The translations under genes and the position numbers were made by a program. This document shows positions 23,483 through 34,545 of a DNA stretch of 64,000 bases, piece by piece; the stretch's first letter is position 1; every line of letters begins with the position of its first letter. The DNA comes from Halopseudomonas pelagia (GTDB lineage Bacteria > Pseudomonadota > Gammaproteobacteria > Pseudomonadales > Pseudomonadaceae). The notes beneath the pieces were generated by a model. That model saw nothing but the letters and a program-made list of their open reading frames with translations, searched no databases and was not told where the DNA came from. The stretch lies in assembly GCF_009497895.1 (NCBI RefSeq), contig NZ_CP033116.1, positions 434,001 through 498,000 of the forward strand, written 5' to 3'.

Positions 23483-23953
23483 GTGAATATTAATCTGACG
23501 CTGTTTGGTCAAACGATTGCCTTCGCTATTTTTGTCTGGTTCTGCATGAAGTACGTGTGGCCGCCGATCACGGCAGCCATGGCAGAGCGCCAGAAAAAAA
23601 TCGCTGAAGGTCTGGATGCGGCTGGCCGCGCCCAACGTGACCTTGACCTGGCCCAAGAGAAAGCTTCCCAGACCCTGCGTGAAACCAAGGAACAGGCTAC
23701 TCAGATCATCGAGCAAGCCAACAAAAGTGCCAACCTCATTGTTGAGGAAGCTAAAGAGCAGGCACGTTCTGAAGGTGAACGTCTGATCACAGCCGCTAAG
23801 GCCGAGATCGAACAGGAAGTGAATCGCGCCAAGGATGACCTTCGGGCCCAGGTGGCCGTGCTGGCTGTTCGGGGCGCTGAGCAAATTCTGGGGTCGGAAA
23901 TCGACGCCAAGGCGCACAGTGAGATGGTCAACAAATTGGCCTCACAACTCTAA
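23483..23953 (+). CDS. atpF: ATP synthase F0 subunit b
   Basis: Peripheral-stalk subunit that links F0 to F1. It has an N-terminal membrane helix (about 4-25, [19 protein letters not shown]) followed by a long charged coiled coil (about 30-150) rich in Ala, Glu, Lys and Gln. 156 residues, the normal length. The start is GTG with GAGGTAAA upstream, matching the usual start MNINLTL. Confidence 0.97.
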   Translation: MNINLTLFGQTIAFAIFVWFCMKYVWPPITAAMAERQKKIAEGLDAAGRAQRDLDLAQEKASQTLRETKEQATQIIEQANKSANLIVEEAKEQARSEGERLITAAKAEIEQEVNRAKDDLRAQVAVLAVRGAEQILGSEIDAKAHSEMVNKLASQL

Positions 23954-23965
23954 GCGAGGCGAGCT

Positions 23966-24502
23966 ATGGCTACTATCAATACGCTAGCTCGGCCTTACGC
24001 AAAAGCAGCTTTTGAACACGCTTCTGCTGCCGGTGGTCTGGATGCCTGGTTGGGCATGCTGACCCTGGCAGCAGCAGCCGTTCAGGATGAAGCTTTTGCC
24101 GCGAGGATGCGTAATCCCGGTCTGACCGAGGAACGCAAGGCCGACGACCTGCTCATGGTGTGCGAGGGTCATGTAGACGACGCTTTCGGTAATTTTATCC
24201 GGACGCTGTCTGAGCATGACCGTTTGCCCTTGATCCCGGTTATTGCCGAGCTCTATGAGCAACACAAGGCAGAACATGATCGTAGCGTGGCTGTCGAGGT
24301 GGAATCCGCCTTTGAGCTGAGCGACGATCAACAGAAAACGCTGGCAACCGCTCTTTCCAAGCGGTTAGACCGGACAGTAACTCCTCATGTGACCATCAAC
24401 CCGGCCTTGATCGGCGGTGTGTTGATTCGTGCGGGTGACTTGGTCATCGACGGTTCGGTCCGCGGCAAGCTGGATAAGCTGGCCGAGGCGTTGAAATCCT
24501 GA
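23966..24502 (+). CDS. atpH: ATP synthase F1 subunit delta
   Basis: Connects the b-subunit stalk to the top of the alpha3beta3 hexamer; 178 residues. It opens with TLARPYAKAAFEHA, the family signature, and has the C-terminal region around INPALIGGVLIRAGDLVIDGSVRGKL. It lies 12 bases after atpF and 15 before atpA. Confidence 0.97.
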   Translation: MATINTLARPYAKAAFEHASAAGGLDAWLGMLTLAAAAVQDEAFAARMRNPGLTEERKADDLLMVCEGHVDDAFGNFIRTLSEHDRLPLIPVIAELYEQHKAEHDRSVAVEVESAFELSDDQQKTLATALSKRLDRTVTPHVTINPALIGGVLIRAGDLVIDGSVRGKLDKLAEALKS

Positions 24503-24517
24503 TTTGAGGGACATGGC

Positions 24518-26062
24518 ATGCAGCAATTGAATCCTTCCGAAATTAGCGAAATTATCAAGCAGCGCATCGAGAAACTCGATGTGTCTTCGCAGGCTCGCAA
24601 TGTAGGCACCATCGTCAGCGTTTCCGACGGTATCGTGCGCATTCACGGCCTTGCTGATGTGATGTACGGGGAAATGATCGAATTCCCCGGTGGTGTATAC
24701 GGTATGGCACTGAACCTGGAGCAGGACTCCGTGGGTTCTGTTGTATTGGGTGATTACCTGAATCTGACCGAAGGCATGACAGCCAAATGTACCGGTCGTA
24801 TTCTGGAAGTTCCGGTCGGCCCCGAGTTGCTTGGTCGCGTTGTTGACGCACTGGGTAACCCGATTGACGGCAAGGGCGTAATCGATGCCAAACTGACTGA
24901 CGCGGTAGAAAAGGTTGCGCCTGGCGTAATCTGGCGTAAGTCGGTAGATCAGCCGGTACAGACCGGCTACAAGTCCATCGATGCGATGATCCCGATTGGC
25001 CGTGGTCAGCGTGAGCTGATCATCGGTGACCGTCAGACAGGTAAGACGGCCATCGCGATCGACGCGATCATCAACCAGAAAGATTCCGGCATCAAGTGTG
25101 TGTACGTGGCTATCGGTCAGAAGCAGTCGACCATCGCCAACGTCGTACGCAAGCTGGAAGAGCACGGCGCGATGAGCAACACCATCGTTGTCGCGGCTTC
25201 CGCTTCCGAGCCAGCTGCCCTGCAATTCCTGGCACCTTACTCCGGCTGCACCATGGGCGAGTACTTCCGTGACCGTGGTGAAGACGCGCTGATCATCTAC
25301 GATGATCTGTCCAAGCAGGCTATTGCCTACCGTCAGATCTCGCTGTTGCTGCGCCGTCCGCCGGGTCGTGAAGCCTACCCTGGCGACGTGTTCTATCTCC
25401 ACAGCCGTCTGTTGGAGCGCGCATCGCGCATCTCCGAGGACTATGTCGAGAAGCTCACCAACGGTGAAGTCAAGGGCAAGACCGGTTCTCTGACCGCTCT
25501 GCCGATCATCGAAACCCTCGCCGGTGACGTGTCTGCTTTCGTACCGACCAACGTGATCTCGATCACTGACGGCCAGATCTTCCTGGAATCCAACCTGTTC
25601 AACGCAGGTATCCGCCCGGCCGTTAACGCCGGTGTATCGGTATCCCGTGTTGGTGGTGCAGCCCAGACCAAGATCATCAAGAAGCTGTCCGGTGGTATTC
25701 GTACCGCGCTGGCCCAGTATCGTGAACTGGCGGCTTTCGCCCAGTTTGCTTCGGACCTCGATGAGGCTACCCGTAAGCAGCTGGAGCATGGTCAGCGGGT
25801 TACCGAGCTGATGAAGCAGCACCAGTATGCGCCTATGTCGATCGCTGACATGGCCATCAGTCTGTACGCTGCCGAGAAGGGCTTCCTGGTCGATGTCGAG
25901 CTGAACAAGGTCGGCCCGTTCGAGAAGGCTTTGCTCGCTTACTTCAAACGTGACAAGGCCGATCTGTTGGCCAAGATCAACGAGAAGGGCGACTACAACG
26001 ACGAGATCGAAGCCGGTATCAAGTCTGGCATCGAGAACTTCAAGGCAACCCAGAGCTGGTAA
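24518..26062 (+). CDS. atpA: ATP synthase F1 subunit alpha
   Basis: Non-catalytic nucleotide-binding subunit of the F1 hexamer; 514 residues. Walker A is [11 protein letters not shown] (about 170-180). The alpha-specific [20 protein letters not shown] follows, with the arginine-finger region in [15 protein letters not shown] sequence ([13 protein letters not shown]). The N-terminus [20 protein letters not shown] is typical of gammaproteobacteria. Confidence 0.99.
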   Translation: MQQLNPSEISEIIKQRIEKLDVSSQARNVGTIVSVSDGIVRIHGLADVMYGEMIEFPGGVYGMALNLEQDSVGSVVLGDYLNLTEGMTAKCTGRILEVPVGPELLGRVVDALGNPIDGKGVIDAKLTDAVEKVAPGVIWRKSVDQPVQTGYKSIDAMIPIGRGQRELIIGDRQTGKTAIAIDAIINQKDSGIKCVYVAIGQKQSTIANVVRKLEEHGAMSNTIVVAASASEPAALQFLAPYSGCTMGEYFRDRGEDALIIYDDLSKQAIAYRQISLLLRRPPGREAYPGDVFYLHSRLLERASRISEDYVEKLTNGEVKGKTGSLTALPIIETLAGDVSAFVPTNVISITDGQIFLESNLFNAGIRPAVNAGVSVSRVGGAAQTKIIKKLSGGIRTALAQYRELAAFAQFASDLDEATRKQLEHGQRVTELMKQHQYAPMSIADMAISLYAAEKGFLVDVELNKVGPFEKALLAYFKRDKADLLAKINEKGDYNDEIEAGIKSGIENFKATQSW

Positions 26063-26136
26063 GCCGAGCGCGGGGCATGATTCGATCATGTCCCGCATCG
26101 TGCGATCTGGCCTCGGGCTAACCTGAAAGGTGAGAC

Positions 26137-27000
26137 ATGGCAGGCGCAAAAGAGATACGCGGTAAAATTTCGAGTATCAAAAGTACTCAGAAGATCACCA
26201 GCGCCATGGAGAAGGTGGCGGTCAGCAAAATGCGCAGAGCACAACAGCGCATGGCCTCCAGCCGTCCCTACGCTGAGCGTATCCGTCAGGTCATTGGCCA
26301 TCTGGCCAATGCCAATCCCGAATATCGTCACCCGTTCATGCAAGAGCGTGAAGTCAAACGGGTCGGCTATATCGTGGTCAGTACGGATCGGGGTCTTTGC
26401 GGTGGCTTGAACACCAACCTGTTCAAGGCGCTGGTACAAAACATGAAAGAGTGGCGTGACCGTAACGTCGAGACCGAGCTGTGCGTGATCGGCAGCAAGG
26501 GGCAGGCGTTCTTCCGTAGCTACGGCGGTAACGTTGTCGCTTCGATCAGTCACCTGGGCGAACAGCCCTCGTTGAATGATCTGATCGGTAGCGTCAAGGT
26601 CATGCTCGATGGTTATCAGGAAGGTCGTATCGACCGCTTGTACCTGGTTTCCAATGCCTTTGTGAACACCATGGTGCAAACGCCCAAGGTCGAACAAATG
26701 ATCCCGCTGGTTCCGGCTGACAAAGAGGAACTCAAGGGGCATTGGGACTACGTTTACGAGCCTGACGCCAACGAGCTGCTCGATGGCCTGTTGACCCGTT
26801 ATATCGAGTCGCAGGTGTATCAGGCAGTGATCGAGAACAACGCCAGCGAACAGGCGGCACGGATGATCGCAATGAAAAACGCGACCGACAACGCCGGGGA
26901 TATCATCGACAGCCTGCAGCTTATCTACAACAAAGCTCGTCAGTCTGCGATCACCCAGGAAATTTCGGAAATCGTCGGCGGCGCCGCCGCAGTCTCTTGA
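26137..27000 (+). CDS. atpG: ATP synthase F1 subunit gamma
   Basis: Central rotating shaft of F1; 287 residues. The N-terminal helix ([22 protein letters not shown]) and C-terminal helix ([21 protein letters not shown]) form the coiled coil inside the alpha3beta3 ring. [14 protein letters not shown] near 84-97 is the family motif. It lies 74 bases after atpA with a ribosome binding site AAAGGTGAG. Confidence 0.98.
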   Translation: MAGAKEIRGKISSIKSTQKITSAMEKVAVSKMRRAQQRMASSRPYAERIRQVIGHLANANPEYRHPFMQEREVKRVGYIVVSTDRGLCGGLNTNLFKALVQNMKEWRDRNVETELCVIGSKGQAFFRSYGGNVVASISHLGEQPSLNDLIGSVKVMLDGYQEGRIDRLYLVSNAFVNTMVQTPKVEQMIPLVPADKEELKGHWDYVYEPDANELLDGLLTRYIESQVYQAVIENNASEQAARMIAMKNATDNAGDIIDSLQLIYNKARQSAITQEISEIVGGAAAVS

Positions 27001-28425
<1,425 letters not shown>

Positions 28426-28430
28426 TGCTA

Positions 28431-28450
28431 GCGCCCGCGCAAGCGGGCGC
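28431..28450 (+). promoter_or_regulatory. GCAA-tetraloop hairpin between atpD and atpC
   Basis: GCGCCCGC, GCAA, GCGGGCGC: a perfect 8-bp all-GC stem closed by a GNRA tetraloop, six bases after the atpD stop and 17 before the atpC ATG. No T run follows, so it is more likely an mRNA stability or expression-setting element than a terminator. Confidence 0.6.
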
Positions 28451-28467
28451 AGAATCGAGGCAATGAC

Positions 28468-28911
28468 ATGGCTATGACAGTGCACTGCGATATCGTCAGC
28501 GCGGAAGAAGAGCTGTTCTCAGGCCTGGTTTCGATGGTCGTCGCACACGGTAACATGGGTGATCTGGGCATTCTGCCAGGCCACACGCCGTTGCTCACCG
28601 ACCTCAAGCCCGGCCCGGTTCGGGTGATCAAGCAGGATGGAAGCGAGGAAGTGTTCTACATTTCCGGCGGCTTCCTGGAGATCCAGCCGAGCATGGTCAA
28701 GGTGCTTGCCGACACGGCTATCCGTGCTGGCGACATCGACGAAGCAGCTGCAGTAGAAGCGAAAAAGGCCGCTGAAAAGGCCTTGAGCGAGAAGGGGTCC
28801 GAGTTCGATTACGGTTCCGCTTCTGCGCGTCTTGCTGAAGCTGCAGCCCAGCTACGTACCGTGCAGGAATTGCGCAAGAAATACGGCGGACCAGCGTTTA
28901 ATAACCGCTGA
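28468..28911 (+). CDS. atpC: ATP synthase F1 subunit epsilon
   Basis: Rotor subunit and regulatory inhibitor of F1; 147 residues. The N-terminal beta sandwich includes [23 protein letters not shown], and the C-terminal two-helix domain includes [18 protein letters not shown]. The start ATG at 28468 has GAGG seven bases upstream. It is the last gene of the operon and ends 10 bases before a strong terminator. Confidence 0.97.
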   Translation: MAMTVHCDIVSAEEELFSGLVSMVVAHGNMGDLGILPGHTPLLTDLKPGPVRVIKQDGSEEVFYISGGFLEIQPSMVKVLADTAIRAGDIDEAAAVEAKKAAEKALSEKGSEFDYGSASARLAEAAAQLRTVQELRKKYGGPAFNNR

Positions 28912-28921
28912 GTTCGTTGGC

Positions 28922-28955
28922 AATAAAAAAGGCAGCTTCGGCTGCCTTTTTTATT
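28922..28955. terminator. Bidirectional terminator of the atp operon
   Basis: AATAAAAAAGGCAGC, TTCG loop, GCTGCCTTTTTTATT: a fully symmetrical hairpin with a stable UUCG tetraloop, A run before and T run after, ten bases beyond the atpC stop. Confidence 0.95.
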
Positions 28956-29019
28956 GGACCGCAAGCCGCTTGCAGCTTTGCTATCATCTACCCACTCTTC
29001 ACCAACCACGGTTCTCACT

Positions 29020-30384
29020 ATGATATTGGATATCGTCATCCTCGCCGCCGGCCAGGGCACCCGTATGCGTTCAGCACTGCCCAAGGTGCTTCACCCGGTC
29101 GCTGGCAAGCCGATGCTTGGGCATGTTATCGATTGCGCCCGGGCGCTGACACCCCGGCGCATTCATGTGGTGATCGGCCACGGGGCGGACAAGGTTCGTG
29201 AAACTCTGGCGGCGGACGATATCAACTGGGTAGTGCAGAGCGAGCAGCTCGGTACCGGGCATGCAGTGGCTCAGGCGCTGCCTGACATCACCGATGCGGA
29301 TCAGATCCTGGTGCTCTACGGTGACGTGCCTTTGCTGCGTGCCGAGACGCTGCAGCGACTGAGTGCACAGGCCGGTTCACAGGCCTTGGGGTTGCTGACG
29401 GTGACCATGGCTGACCCAACAGGCTACGGTCGTATCGTTCGCAGCCCTGGCGGCGCTGTAGAGGCCATTGTCGAGCAAAAGGATGCCAGCGCTGAGCATC
29501 TGCTGATCACTGAGGGTAATACCGGCATCATGTCGCTGCCCGGTAACCAGGCAGCCCAATGGCTGACCAGCCTGTCGAATGACAACGCCCAGGGCGAATA
29601 TTACCTGACCGACGTAGTGGCGTTGGCAGTCGGCCACAAGGTGCCGGTCGAAGTAGCGCAACCGCTGGATGAGCTCGAGGTAATGGGCGCAAACAACCGT
29701 CAGCAGCTTTCGGTACTTGAGCGCGCCTGGCAGCAGCGTGAAGGCCTGCGCTTGATGAGCGAAGGCGTTACCCTGGCGGATCCGGCCCGCCTTGATGTAC
29801 GCGGCAAGGTCAGGGTTGGGCGGGATATCTTCATGGATATCAACGTGGTGCTGGAAGGCGAGGTCGAGATTGGAGATAACGTCGACATTGGACCACATTG
29901 CGTCATCCGTAACAGCCGTATCGCCGCCGGTACTGTGATCAAAGCGTTCAGCCATATCGACGGCGCCGATGTCGGCGAACGCTGCGATATCGGCCCTTAT
30001 GCGCGGCTGCGTCCAGGCACGCGGATGCATGCCGGGGCGAAAATCGGCAATTTTGTCGAAACCAAAAAAGCTGAAATCGGCGCTGACTCCAAAATCAATC
30101 ATCTGTCCTACGTAGGTGATGCGGTAGTGGGAGCCCAAGTCAATATCGGTGCGGGTACCATCACCTGCAACTATGACGGGGTGAACAAGTTCGTCACGCG
30201 CATAGACGATGGGGTGTTTATCGGCTCCAACACCGCCTTGGTAGCGCCAGTCAGCATTGGCGCCGGCGCGACCACGGCAGCGGGTTCCACTGTCACCCAG
30301 GATGTGCCGGCCCAGGCCTTGGCGGTAGGCCGCGCCAGGCAGAAGAATATCGAGGGTTGGAAACGTCCGAACAAGAAGACCTGA
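29020..30384 (+). CDS. glmU: Bifunctional UDP-N-acetylglucosamine pyrophosphorylase / glucosamine-1-phosphate N-acetyltransferase
   Basis: Makes UDP-GlcNAc for peptidoglycan and LPS from glucosamine-1-phosphate, acetyl-CoA and UTP. The N-terminal uridyltransferase domain has [11 protein letters not shown] (about 8-18) and VLYGDVPLL. The C-terminal left-handed beta-helix (about 250-454) shows repeated hexapeptides such as [13 protein letters not shown], and the acetyltransferase residues lie around [22 protein letters not shown]. 454 residues, normal. It follows the atp operon as in most gammaproteobacteria but is separated from it by a terminator. Confidence 0.98.
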   Translation: MILDIVILAAGQGTRMRSALPKVLHPVAGKPMLGHVIDCARALTPRRIHVVIGHGADKVRETLAADDINWVVQSEQLGTGHAVAQALPDITDADQILVLYGDVPLLRAETLQRLSAQAGSQALGLLTVTMADPTGYGRIVRSPGGAVEAIVEQKDASAEHLLITEGNTGIMSLPGNQAAQWLTSLSNDNAQGEYYLTDVVALAVGHKVPVEVAQPLDELEVMGANNRQQLSVLERAWQQREGLRLMSEGVTLADPARLDVRGKVRVGRDIFMDINVVLEGEVEIGDNVDIGPHCVIRNSRIAAGTVIKAFSHIDGADVGERCDIGPYARLRPGTRMHAGAKIGNFVETKKAEIGADSKINHLSYVGDAVVGAQVNIGAGTITCNYDGVNKFVTRIDDGVFIGSNTALVAPVSIGAGATTAAGSTVTQDVPAQALAVGRARQKNIEGWKRPNKKT

Positions 30385-30425
30385 ATAAGGCATCTGCTGG
30401 CGACGTGACAGCTGAGCAACTTGAT

Positions 30426-30432
30426 CTATATT
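30426..30432 (+). promoter_or_regulatory. Possible RpoS-type -10 element upstream of cfa
   Basis: CTATATT, close to the sigma-S extended -10 CTATACT, 47 bases before the cfa ATG, with TTGAT just ahead of it. Stationary-phase control of cfa is known in other bacteria; here it is only suggested by this match. Confidence 0.3.
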
Positions 30433-30479
30433 GAATGGAGAGATGGCTAACCGCTATTTGATCGCTTTGGAGTGTCGGT

Positions 30480-31667
30480 ATGCTGACGCAACTGTCCGAA
30501 AGCCTGAGCAAGTTGAAGCTGCCCTTGAGAGTCAGTCTGGCGGGCGGGCCGAGTCTAGATTTGGGTCCAGATCCGCGAGTAACTCTTGAGATCCTGGACC
30601 CATTGTTGCTCAACGAGCTGCGCCAACCCAGCCTGGACAAGCTTGGAGAGGCGTTCATTGACCAGCGCATGGACGTACGGGGCCCGATCATGGATGTGGT
30701 CGAGATTGCCGACCACCTGAGCATGGGCCTGCTCGGGGACAATAGTGAGCCGGCGCGCTTACGTACGACGCATGACAAGGCCATGGATGCCGAAGCCATT
30801 GCATACCACTACGATATTTCCAATGATTTCTATCGTCTCTGGCTTGACCCGGAGATGGTCTACTCCTGCGCGTATTTCCGCGATCCCCTGCACGACAGCC
30901 TGGCCCAGGCGCAAATCAACAAGTTGGATCACCTATGCCGAAAGCTCCGCTTGAAGCCGGGAGAGCGTCTGCTGGATGTGGGTTGTGGCTGGGGCGGTCT
31001 GGCTCGTCACGCGGCGCGGCACTATGGCGTGAGCGTATACGGGATCACCCTGAGCAAGGAACAGCTCGAACTGGCCAGGGAGAAAAATGCCGAACAGGGG
31101 CTGGAAGCGTCCATTGAGCTACAGCTACAGGATTATCGGGATCTGCCCGGCGACCAGGCGTTCGACAAGGTGGTCAGCGTCGGCATGTTTGAGCACGTCG
31201 GTCATGCCAATCTGCAACATTACTTCAAAATTCTGTATGACCAGCTCAAGCCTGGTGGACTGGTAATGAACCACGGCATCACCGCCAAATACGTTGACGG
31301 CCGCCCGGTAAGTCGTGGCGCCGGGACCTTTATCGGCCGGTATGTGTTCCCCCACGGCGAGTTACCACACCTGTCCACGGCCATTGCCAGTATGAGCGAG
31401 GAGGGGCTTGAGGTGGTCGACGTAGAAAGCCTGCGTCTTCACTATGCGCGCACCCTGGAGCATTGGAGTACCAACCTCGAGGCGCGGCTGGAGGACGCTC
31501 GAGCGCTGGTGTCAGACAAGACCTTGCGCATCTGGCGCATCTACCTCGCCGGCTGTGCCTATGGATTCCGCAAAAATTGGATGAATATTCACCAGATACT
31601 GGCGGTCAAACCGCTGCCAGGGGGGCAGCACCACCTGCCCTGGACGCGGGATGACATATATTCCTGA
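30480..31667 (+). CDS. cfa: Cyclopropane-fatty-acyl-phospholipid synthase
   Basis: SAM-dependent enzyme that converts unsaturated acyl chains in membrane phospholipids to cyclopropane chains, usually in stationary phase or under stress. 395 residues. An N-terminal lipid-binding domain covers about 1-95. The catalytic domain has the entry motif YHYDISNDFYRLWLD (about 105-119), the SAM-binding LLDVGCGWGGLARHAA (about 164-179) and the later VSVGMFEHVG. The C-terminal WRIYLAGCAYGFRKNWMNIHQ is typical. Confidence 0.95.
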   Translation: MLTQLSESLSKLKLPLRVSLAGGPSLDLGPDPRVTLEILDPLLLNELRQPSLDKLGEAFIDQRMDVRGPIMDVVEIADHLSMGLLGDNSEPARLRTTHDKAMDAEAIAYHYDISNDFYRLWLDPEMVYSCAYFRDPLHDSLAQAQINKLDHLCRKLRLKPGERLLDVGCGWGGLARHAARHYGVSVYGITLSKEQLELAREKNAEQGLEASIELQLQDYRDLPGDQAFDKVVSVGMFEHVGHANLQHYFKILYDQLKPGGLVMNHGITAKYVDGRPVSRGAGTFIGRYVFPHGELPHLSTAIASMSEEGLEVVDVESLRLHYARTLEHWSTNLEARLEDARALVSDKTLRIWRIYLAGCAYGFRKNWMNIHQILAVKPLPGGQHHLPWTRDDIYS

Positions 31668-31793
31668 TGCAGCCCTGGCTGCAGCCGTCCAGCGCGGTCA
31701 GCCAGATTCTGGAACAGATTGATAGCACTGTGCCTGTTACGCCTGTGATACATTTGCGGGGTAGTGATCCCCGATTTGGAATGGAGACCAAGC

Positions 31794-32666
31794 GTGACTT
31801 TGATACCCCTTACAGAACAAGAAGTCGGCGTGGGTAAACCCTTGCCATGGGACGTTCTGGACGCTGAGGGCAGTGTGTTGCTGGAGCAATCGCGCATTAT
31901 TGATAGCGAACCGTTACTGGCTCAGCTGTTGAAGATGGGACTCTTTCGAGCGGCCCCCGAACGCAACGCGGCCGAAGAAAAGCTTGATGTTGCCGGCAAT
32001 GGTGCGACCGCGGAGGTACAGATCTCCAGTTTGTCGCAAGTTCAGCTAGCCCCCGGGGATCTGGTGCAGTTGCAGACCTTGCATCCGACGCATGCCGAGC
32101 GTTACCAGGTACGCATGATCGGTTTTCACGCACCCGTGAGCCTGATGGTGACTTCTCCCACAGTTCAGGGGCGTCTGGTATTCGTCAAGGAAGGCCAACA
32201 GTTTCTGGTCCGCGGGTTTGTGGGTAAGGATGCGGTCGCTTACAAGACGCGCGTGATCAAGTCGAACCTGTCACCTTTCCCCTATCTGCATCTGGCCTAC
32301 CCGGAAACCGTACAGTCCATGCGTATCCGCGGCTCCTCGCGGGTATCAGTGGAACTGGTAACCTCGGTAAATGGTCCTGCCGGTTCGGCGGCGGCCAAGA
32401 TCGTCGACCTCAGTTGCGGTGGCGCTCGCATGATGTCGCCCAAACCGGTAGCCGCCAAGGGCGACGATGTAAAACTCTCGTTTCGTATCAACCCGTCGGG
32501 GCTGGATGTGTATCTGACCATCAATGCCAAGGTGCGCGCGGTTAGCCGCGATGAAACGGCCAATAGCCAGGTAGCGACCGGCGTCGAATTTGTTGACCTG
32601 AATGAACAAGACAGGCTGTATCTGACTAATATGGTCTACCAGAACCTACTCAAAGATAACCTCTGA
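31794..32666 (+). CDS. YcgR-like PilZ-domain protein (flagellar brake family)
   Basis: Predicted cyclic-di-GMP effector of 290 residues from GTG 31794, preceded by GGAG at seven bases; a longer in-frame start at 31764 has no such site. It has a YcgR-type N-terminal domain (about 85-165) and a C-terminal PilZ domain (about 170-285). The ligand motifs are visible: RGSSR for RxxxR and DLSCGG for (D/N)xSxxG, spaced as in binding PilZ domains. It overlaps the following DUF192 gene by one base. No flagellar gene lies nearby, so whether it acts on flagella, pili or something else is open. Confidence 0.85.
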   Translation: MTLIPLTEQEVGVGKPLPWDVLDAEGSVLLEQSRIIDSEPLLAQLLKMGLFRAAPERNAAEEKLDVAGNGATAEVQISSLSQVQLAPGDLVQLQTLHPTHAERYQVRMIGFHAPVSLMVTSPTVQGRLVFVKEGQQFLVRGFVGKDAVAYKTRVIKSNLSPFPYLHLAYPETVQSMRIRGSSRVSVELVTSVNGPAGSAAAKIVDLSCGGARMMSPKPVAAKGDDVKLSFRINPSGLDVYLTINAKVRAVSRDETANSQVATGVEFVDLNEQDRLYLTNMVYQNLLKDNL

Positions 32667-33139
32667 TGCGCTCACTCCTGACTGCTCTGACGGGCTGCAT
32701 ACTGTTGATACTGGCTTGCAGCGTGGTGGCCGAACCTGCTGCTGAAGGCGAGTGGTGGACCATGCAGCTGGCGGATGAAACCTTCCGGATAGAGCGGGTG
32801 GCTGACCCGGAAAGCCGCCGCCAAGGCTTGATGGGACGGAGATTGGGCCCTGATGAGGGGATGTTGTTCGATTTTCCAGCGGGTACAGTACCGGCCATCT
32901 GGATGCGCAACATGCAGATCAGTCTTGATCTGGTCTATATCAATGAGCGTGGACAGATTACCCATATCTTTGCCGCGGTGCCGCCATGCCGGAATATGCC
33001 CTGCGACATCTACCAGGCCGATCGCCCTTTACGCTTTGTACTGGAGTTGCCGGAAGGGACCGCTGCCCGCCTGGGCCTTACCGTAGGCCAGCAGTTACCG
33101 ATGGATGAGTTGCTGGCATTGCCGGTGCCCTCCGTATAA
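32666..33139 (+). CDS. DUF192 family exported protein
   Basis: 157 residues with an N-terminal hydrophobic segment (about 3-22) that reads as a signal peptide; LILAC resembles an imperfect lipobox, so lipidation is possible but unsure. The DUF192 core includes RRQGLMGRRLGPDEGMLFDF, IWMRNMQISLDLVYIN and the C-terminal VLELPEGTAARLGLTVG. The biochemical function of DUF192 is unknown to me. It overlaps the PilZ gene (TGATG) and is convergent with the next gene. Confidence 0.85.
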   Translation: MRSLLTALTGCILLILACSVVAEPAAEGEWWTMQLADETFRIERVADPESRRQGLMGRRLGPDEGMLFDFPAGTVPAIWMRNMQISLDLVYINERGQITHIFAAVPPCRNMPCDIYQADRPLRFVLELPEGTAARLGLTVGQQLPMDELLALPVPSV

Positions 33140-33145
33140 CTGCCC

Positions 33146-33505
33146 TCAGGGCGTATCCCAACGCCCTTCGCTGATGTTTTCACAGTACGCTTTGAGTATC
33201 GGTGCATCGTCGGCGTCGCTGTAATAATGGATTGCCTGTTCGTAGGCCACGCCCGGGGTTTTCGCGCCATGACAGATACCGTAGGCGCCTTCAGGACATG
33301 CTTCGGTAAAAGCCACGTCAAAGGAGCGGTCGGGAATTTGCGGCTGGCAGAAGCTGTCGGTGAATAGCGACGGCGGTATGTTGATGTTCTGCTGGCACAT
33401 GCGGATCGGCAACTGATCGTCATTGGAGCTGATCACGCACGCCGTCGCCATTACCTGAGAGCTGAACAGAGCCAGCATTGCACTGCTGAAAAGGGTAAAT
33501 TTCAT
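33146..33505 (-). CDS. Small exported cysteine-containing protein, function unknown
   Basis: 119 residues with a clear signal peptide (about 1-20, ending VMA-TA). The mature part has six cysteines (in TACVISS, RMCQQN, SFCQPQ, EACPEG, GICHGA and AYCENI), which suggests disulfide bonds in the periplasm. The pattern FDVAFTEACPEGAYGIC is distinctive but I cannot name a family. It ends convergent with the DUF192 gene, 6 bases apart, and lies 27 bases after the COG0523 GTPase on the same strand. Confidence 0.75.
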   Translation of the reverse strand: MKFTLFSSAMLALFSSQVMATACVISSNDDQLPIRMCQQNINIPPSLFTDSFCQPQIPDRSFDVAFTEACPEGAYGICHGAKTPGVAYEQAIHYYSDADDAPILKAYCENISEGRWDTP

Positions 33506-33532
33506 CGTCTGCGCTGCGTAAAAGGTTCTACC

Positions 33533-34513
33533 TTAATGGGTGCTCGTGGCCGCCCGCAAGCTGTTCTGTAGCGCCATCCGGTCGGGGCGTTGTGCTGTCA
33601 GTAGCTCAATGCGGTTATCCTTGTTCCAGCCGCTGTGTTGCCAGGTGATCGTCTCCCCTGGCAAGGCATTGAATGCCATCCAGCCGCCAGTGGTATGCAC
33701 AACGCCTTTGGCGCGGATCCAACGCTGCGTCGCCAGCCAGCTCTGCAGTGCTTCCGGGTCAAACAGCACATCAGGGTGCATTCGCCAACCGATACTGTGG
33801 TGGTCATCCATGCTCTGCACCATGCAATGCCAATCCTGTGTCGTTCTCCACAAGGCCGGCATGTCCGGAGAAGCGGCGGCGTCAGTAAGGGTAGTGGGCT
33901 CGTTGCGGGCCGGGGCCATGGTTGTGGGTAAAAGGTCAAAACTGATATTGGCCTCATCACACCAGATTGTGGGTCGCTCTGGAAGTGAAGAAGCAATCGT
34001 CCGTTTGGCAACAGCGTCCAAACCTGCAGATTTATTCAACAGTAATAACCCGGCCTCTGGCAAAGCCAGGCGCTGCGACTCCGCCAACGGTTTGCCGCTG
34101 GCCAGTTGGCCGGCGTCCAGAACCATGATCAACGGCTGCAGCGCTAGTACCCCTTGCCAGGGCGGGGCCACCAACTGCTGCTGCAGCCTGAGTGGATGGC
34201 CAAGCCCTGACGCTTCGATAAACACGCGAGTCGGTCGCGCTTTACGCAGCAGACGGTTCAATCCGACCTGAAAAGGCAGGCCGTTCACACAACATAGGCA
34301 GCCACCCGGCACTTCTGCGAGGGCAACGCCCTGGGCGTCGTTTTCCATTAGAGCGGCATCGATACCGATCTGCCCGAACTCGTTGATTAATATGCCCCAT
34401 GTTTCGCCGCTCGGCCGCTGATGTAACAGCTGTTTGAGCAATGTCGTCTTGCCCGCACCTAAGGGGCCGGCTATCAAATGGGTAGGGATATTCTCGATCA
34501 TGCTGCCAAGCAT
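33533..34513 (-). CDS. COG0523 (CobW/YjiA-family) metal-related GTPase
   Basis: G3E-family P-loop GTPase of 326 residues; relatives deliver zinc, cobalt or other metals. Walker A is GPLGAGKTTLL (about 16-26). The metal-binding CxCC motif is present as GGCLCCVNG (C72, C74, C75), then FIEASGLGHP. The guanine-specificity motif is degenerate: NKSAGLD where NKxD is expected. A C-terminal CobW_C-like domain covers the last 90 residues and lacks a histidine-rich loop. The start may be 34513 or the ATG at 34501. A parS site lies just upstream. The metal cannot be told from the sequence. Confidence 0.85.
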   Translation of the reverse strand: MLGSMIENIPTHLIAGPLGAGKTTLLKQLLHQRPSGETWGILINEFGQIGIDAALMENDAQGVALAEVPGGCLCCVNGLPFQVGLNRLLRKARPTRVFIEASGLGHPLRLQQQLVAPPWQGVLALQPLIMVLDAGQLASGKPLAESQRLALPEAGLLLLNKSAGLDAVAKRTIASSLPERPTIWCDEANISFDLLPTTMAPARNEPTTLTDAAASPDMPALWRTTQDWHCMVQSMDDHHSIGWRMHPDVLFDPEALQSWLATQRWIRAKGVVHTTGGWMAFNALPGETITWQHSGWNKDNRIELLTAQRPDRMALQNSLRAATSTH

Positions 34514-34545
34514 AAAGCCAGAGCCCGGCTGCTGCCAGCCCAGAG

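Noticed and set aside
24365..26149. 594-codon open frame on the minus strand
   Set aside because: It lies fully opposite atpA. The atpA protein is unmistakable, and the antisense product is a shadow of its codon bias with no recognisable domain.
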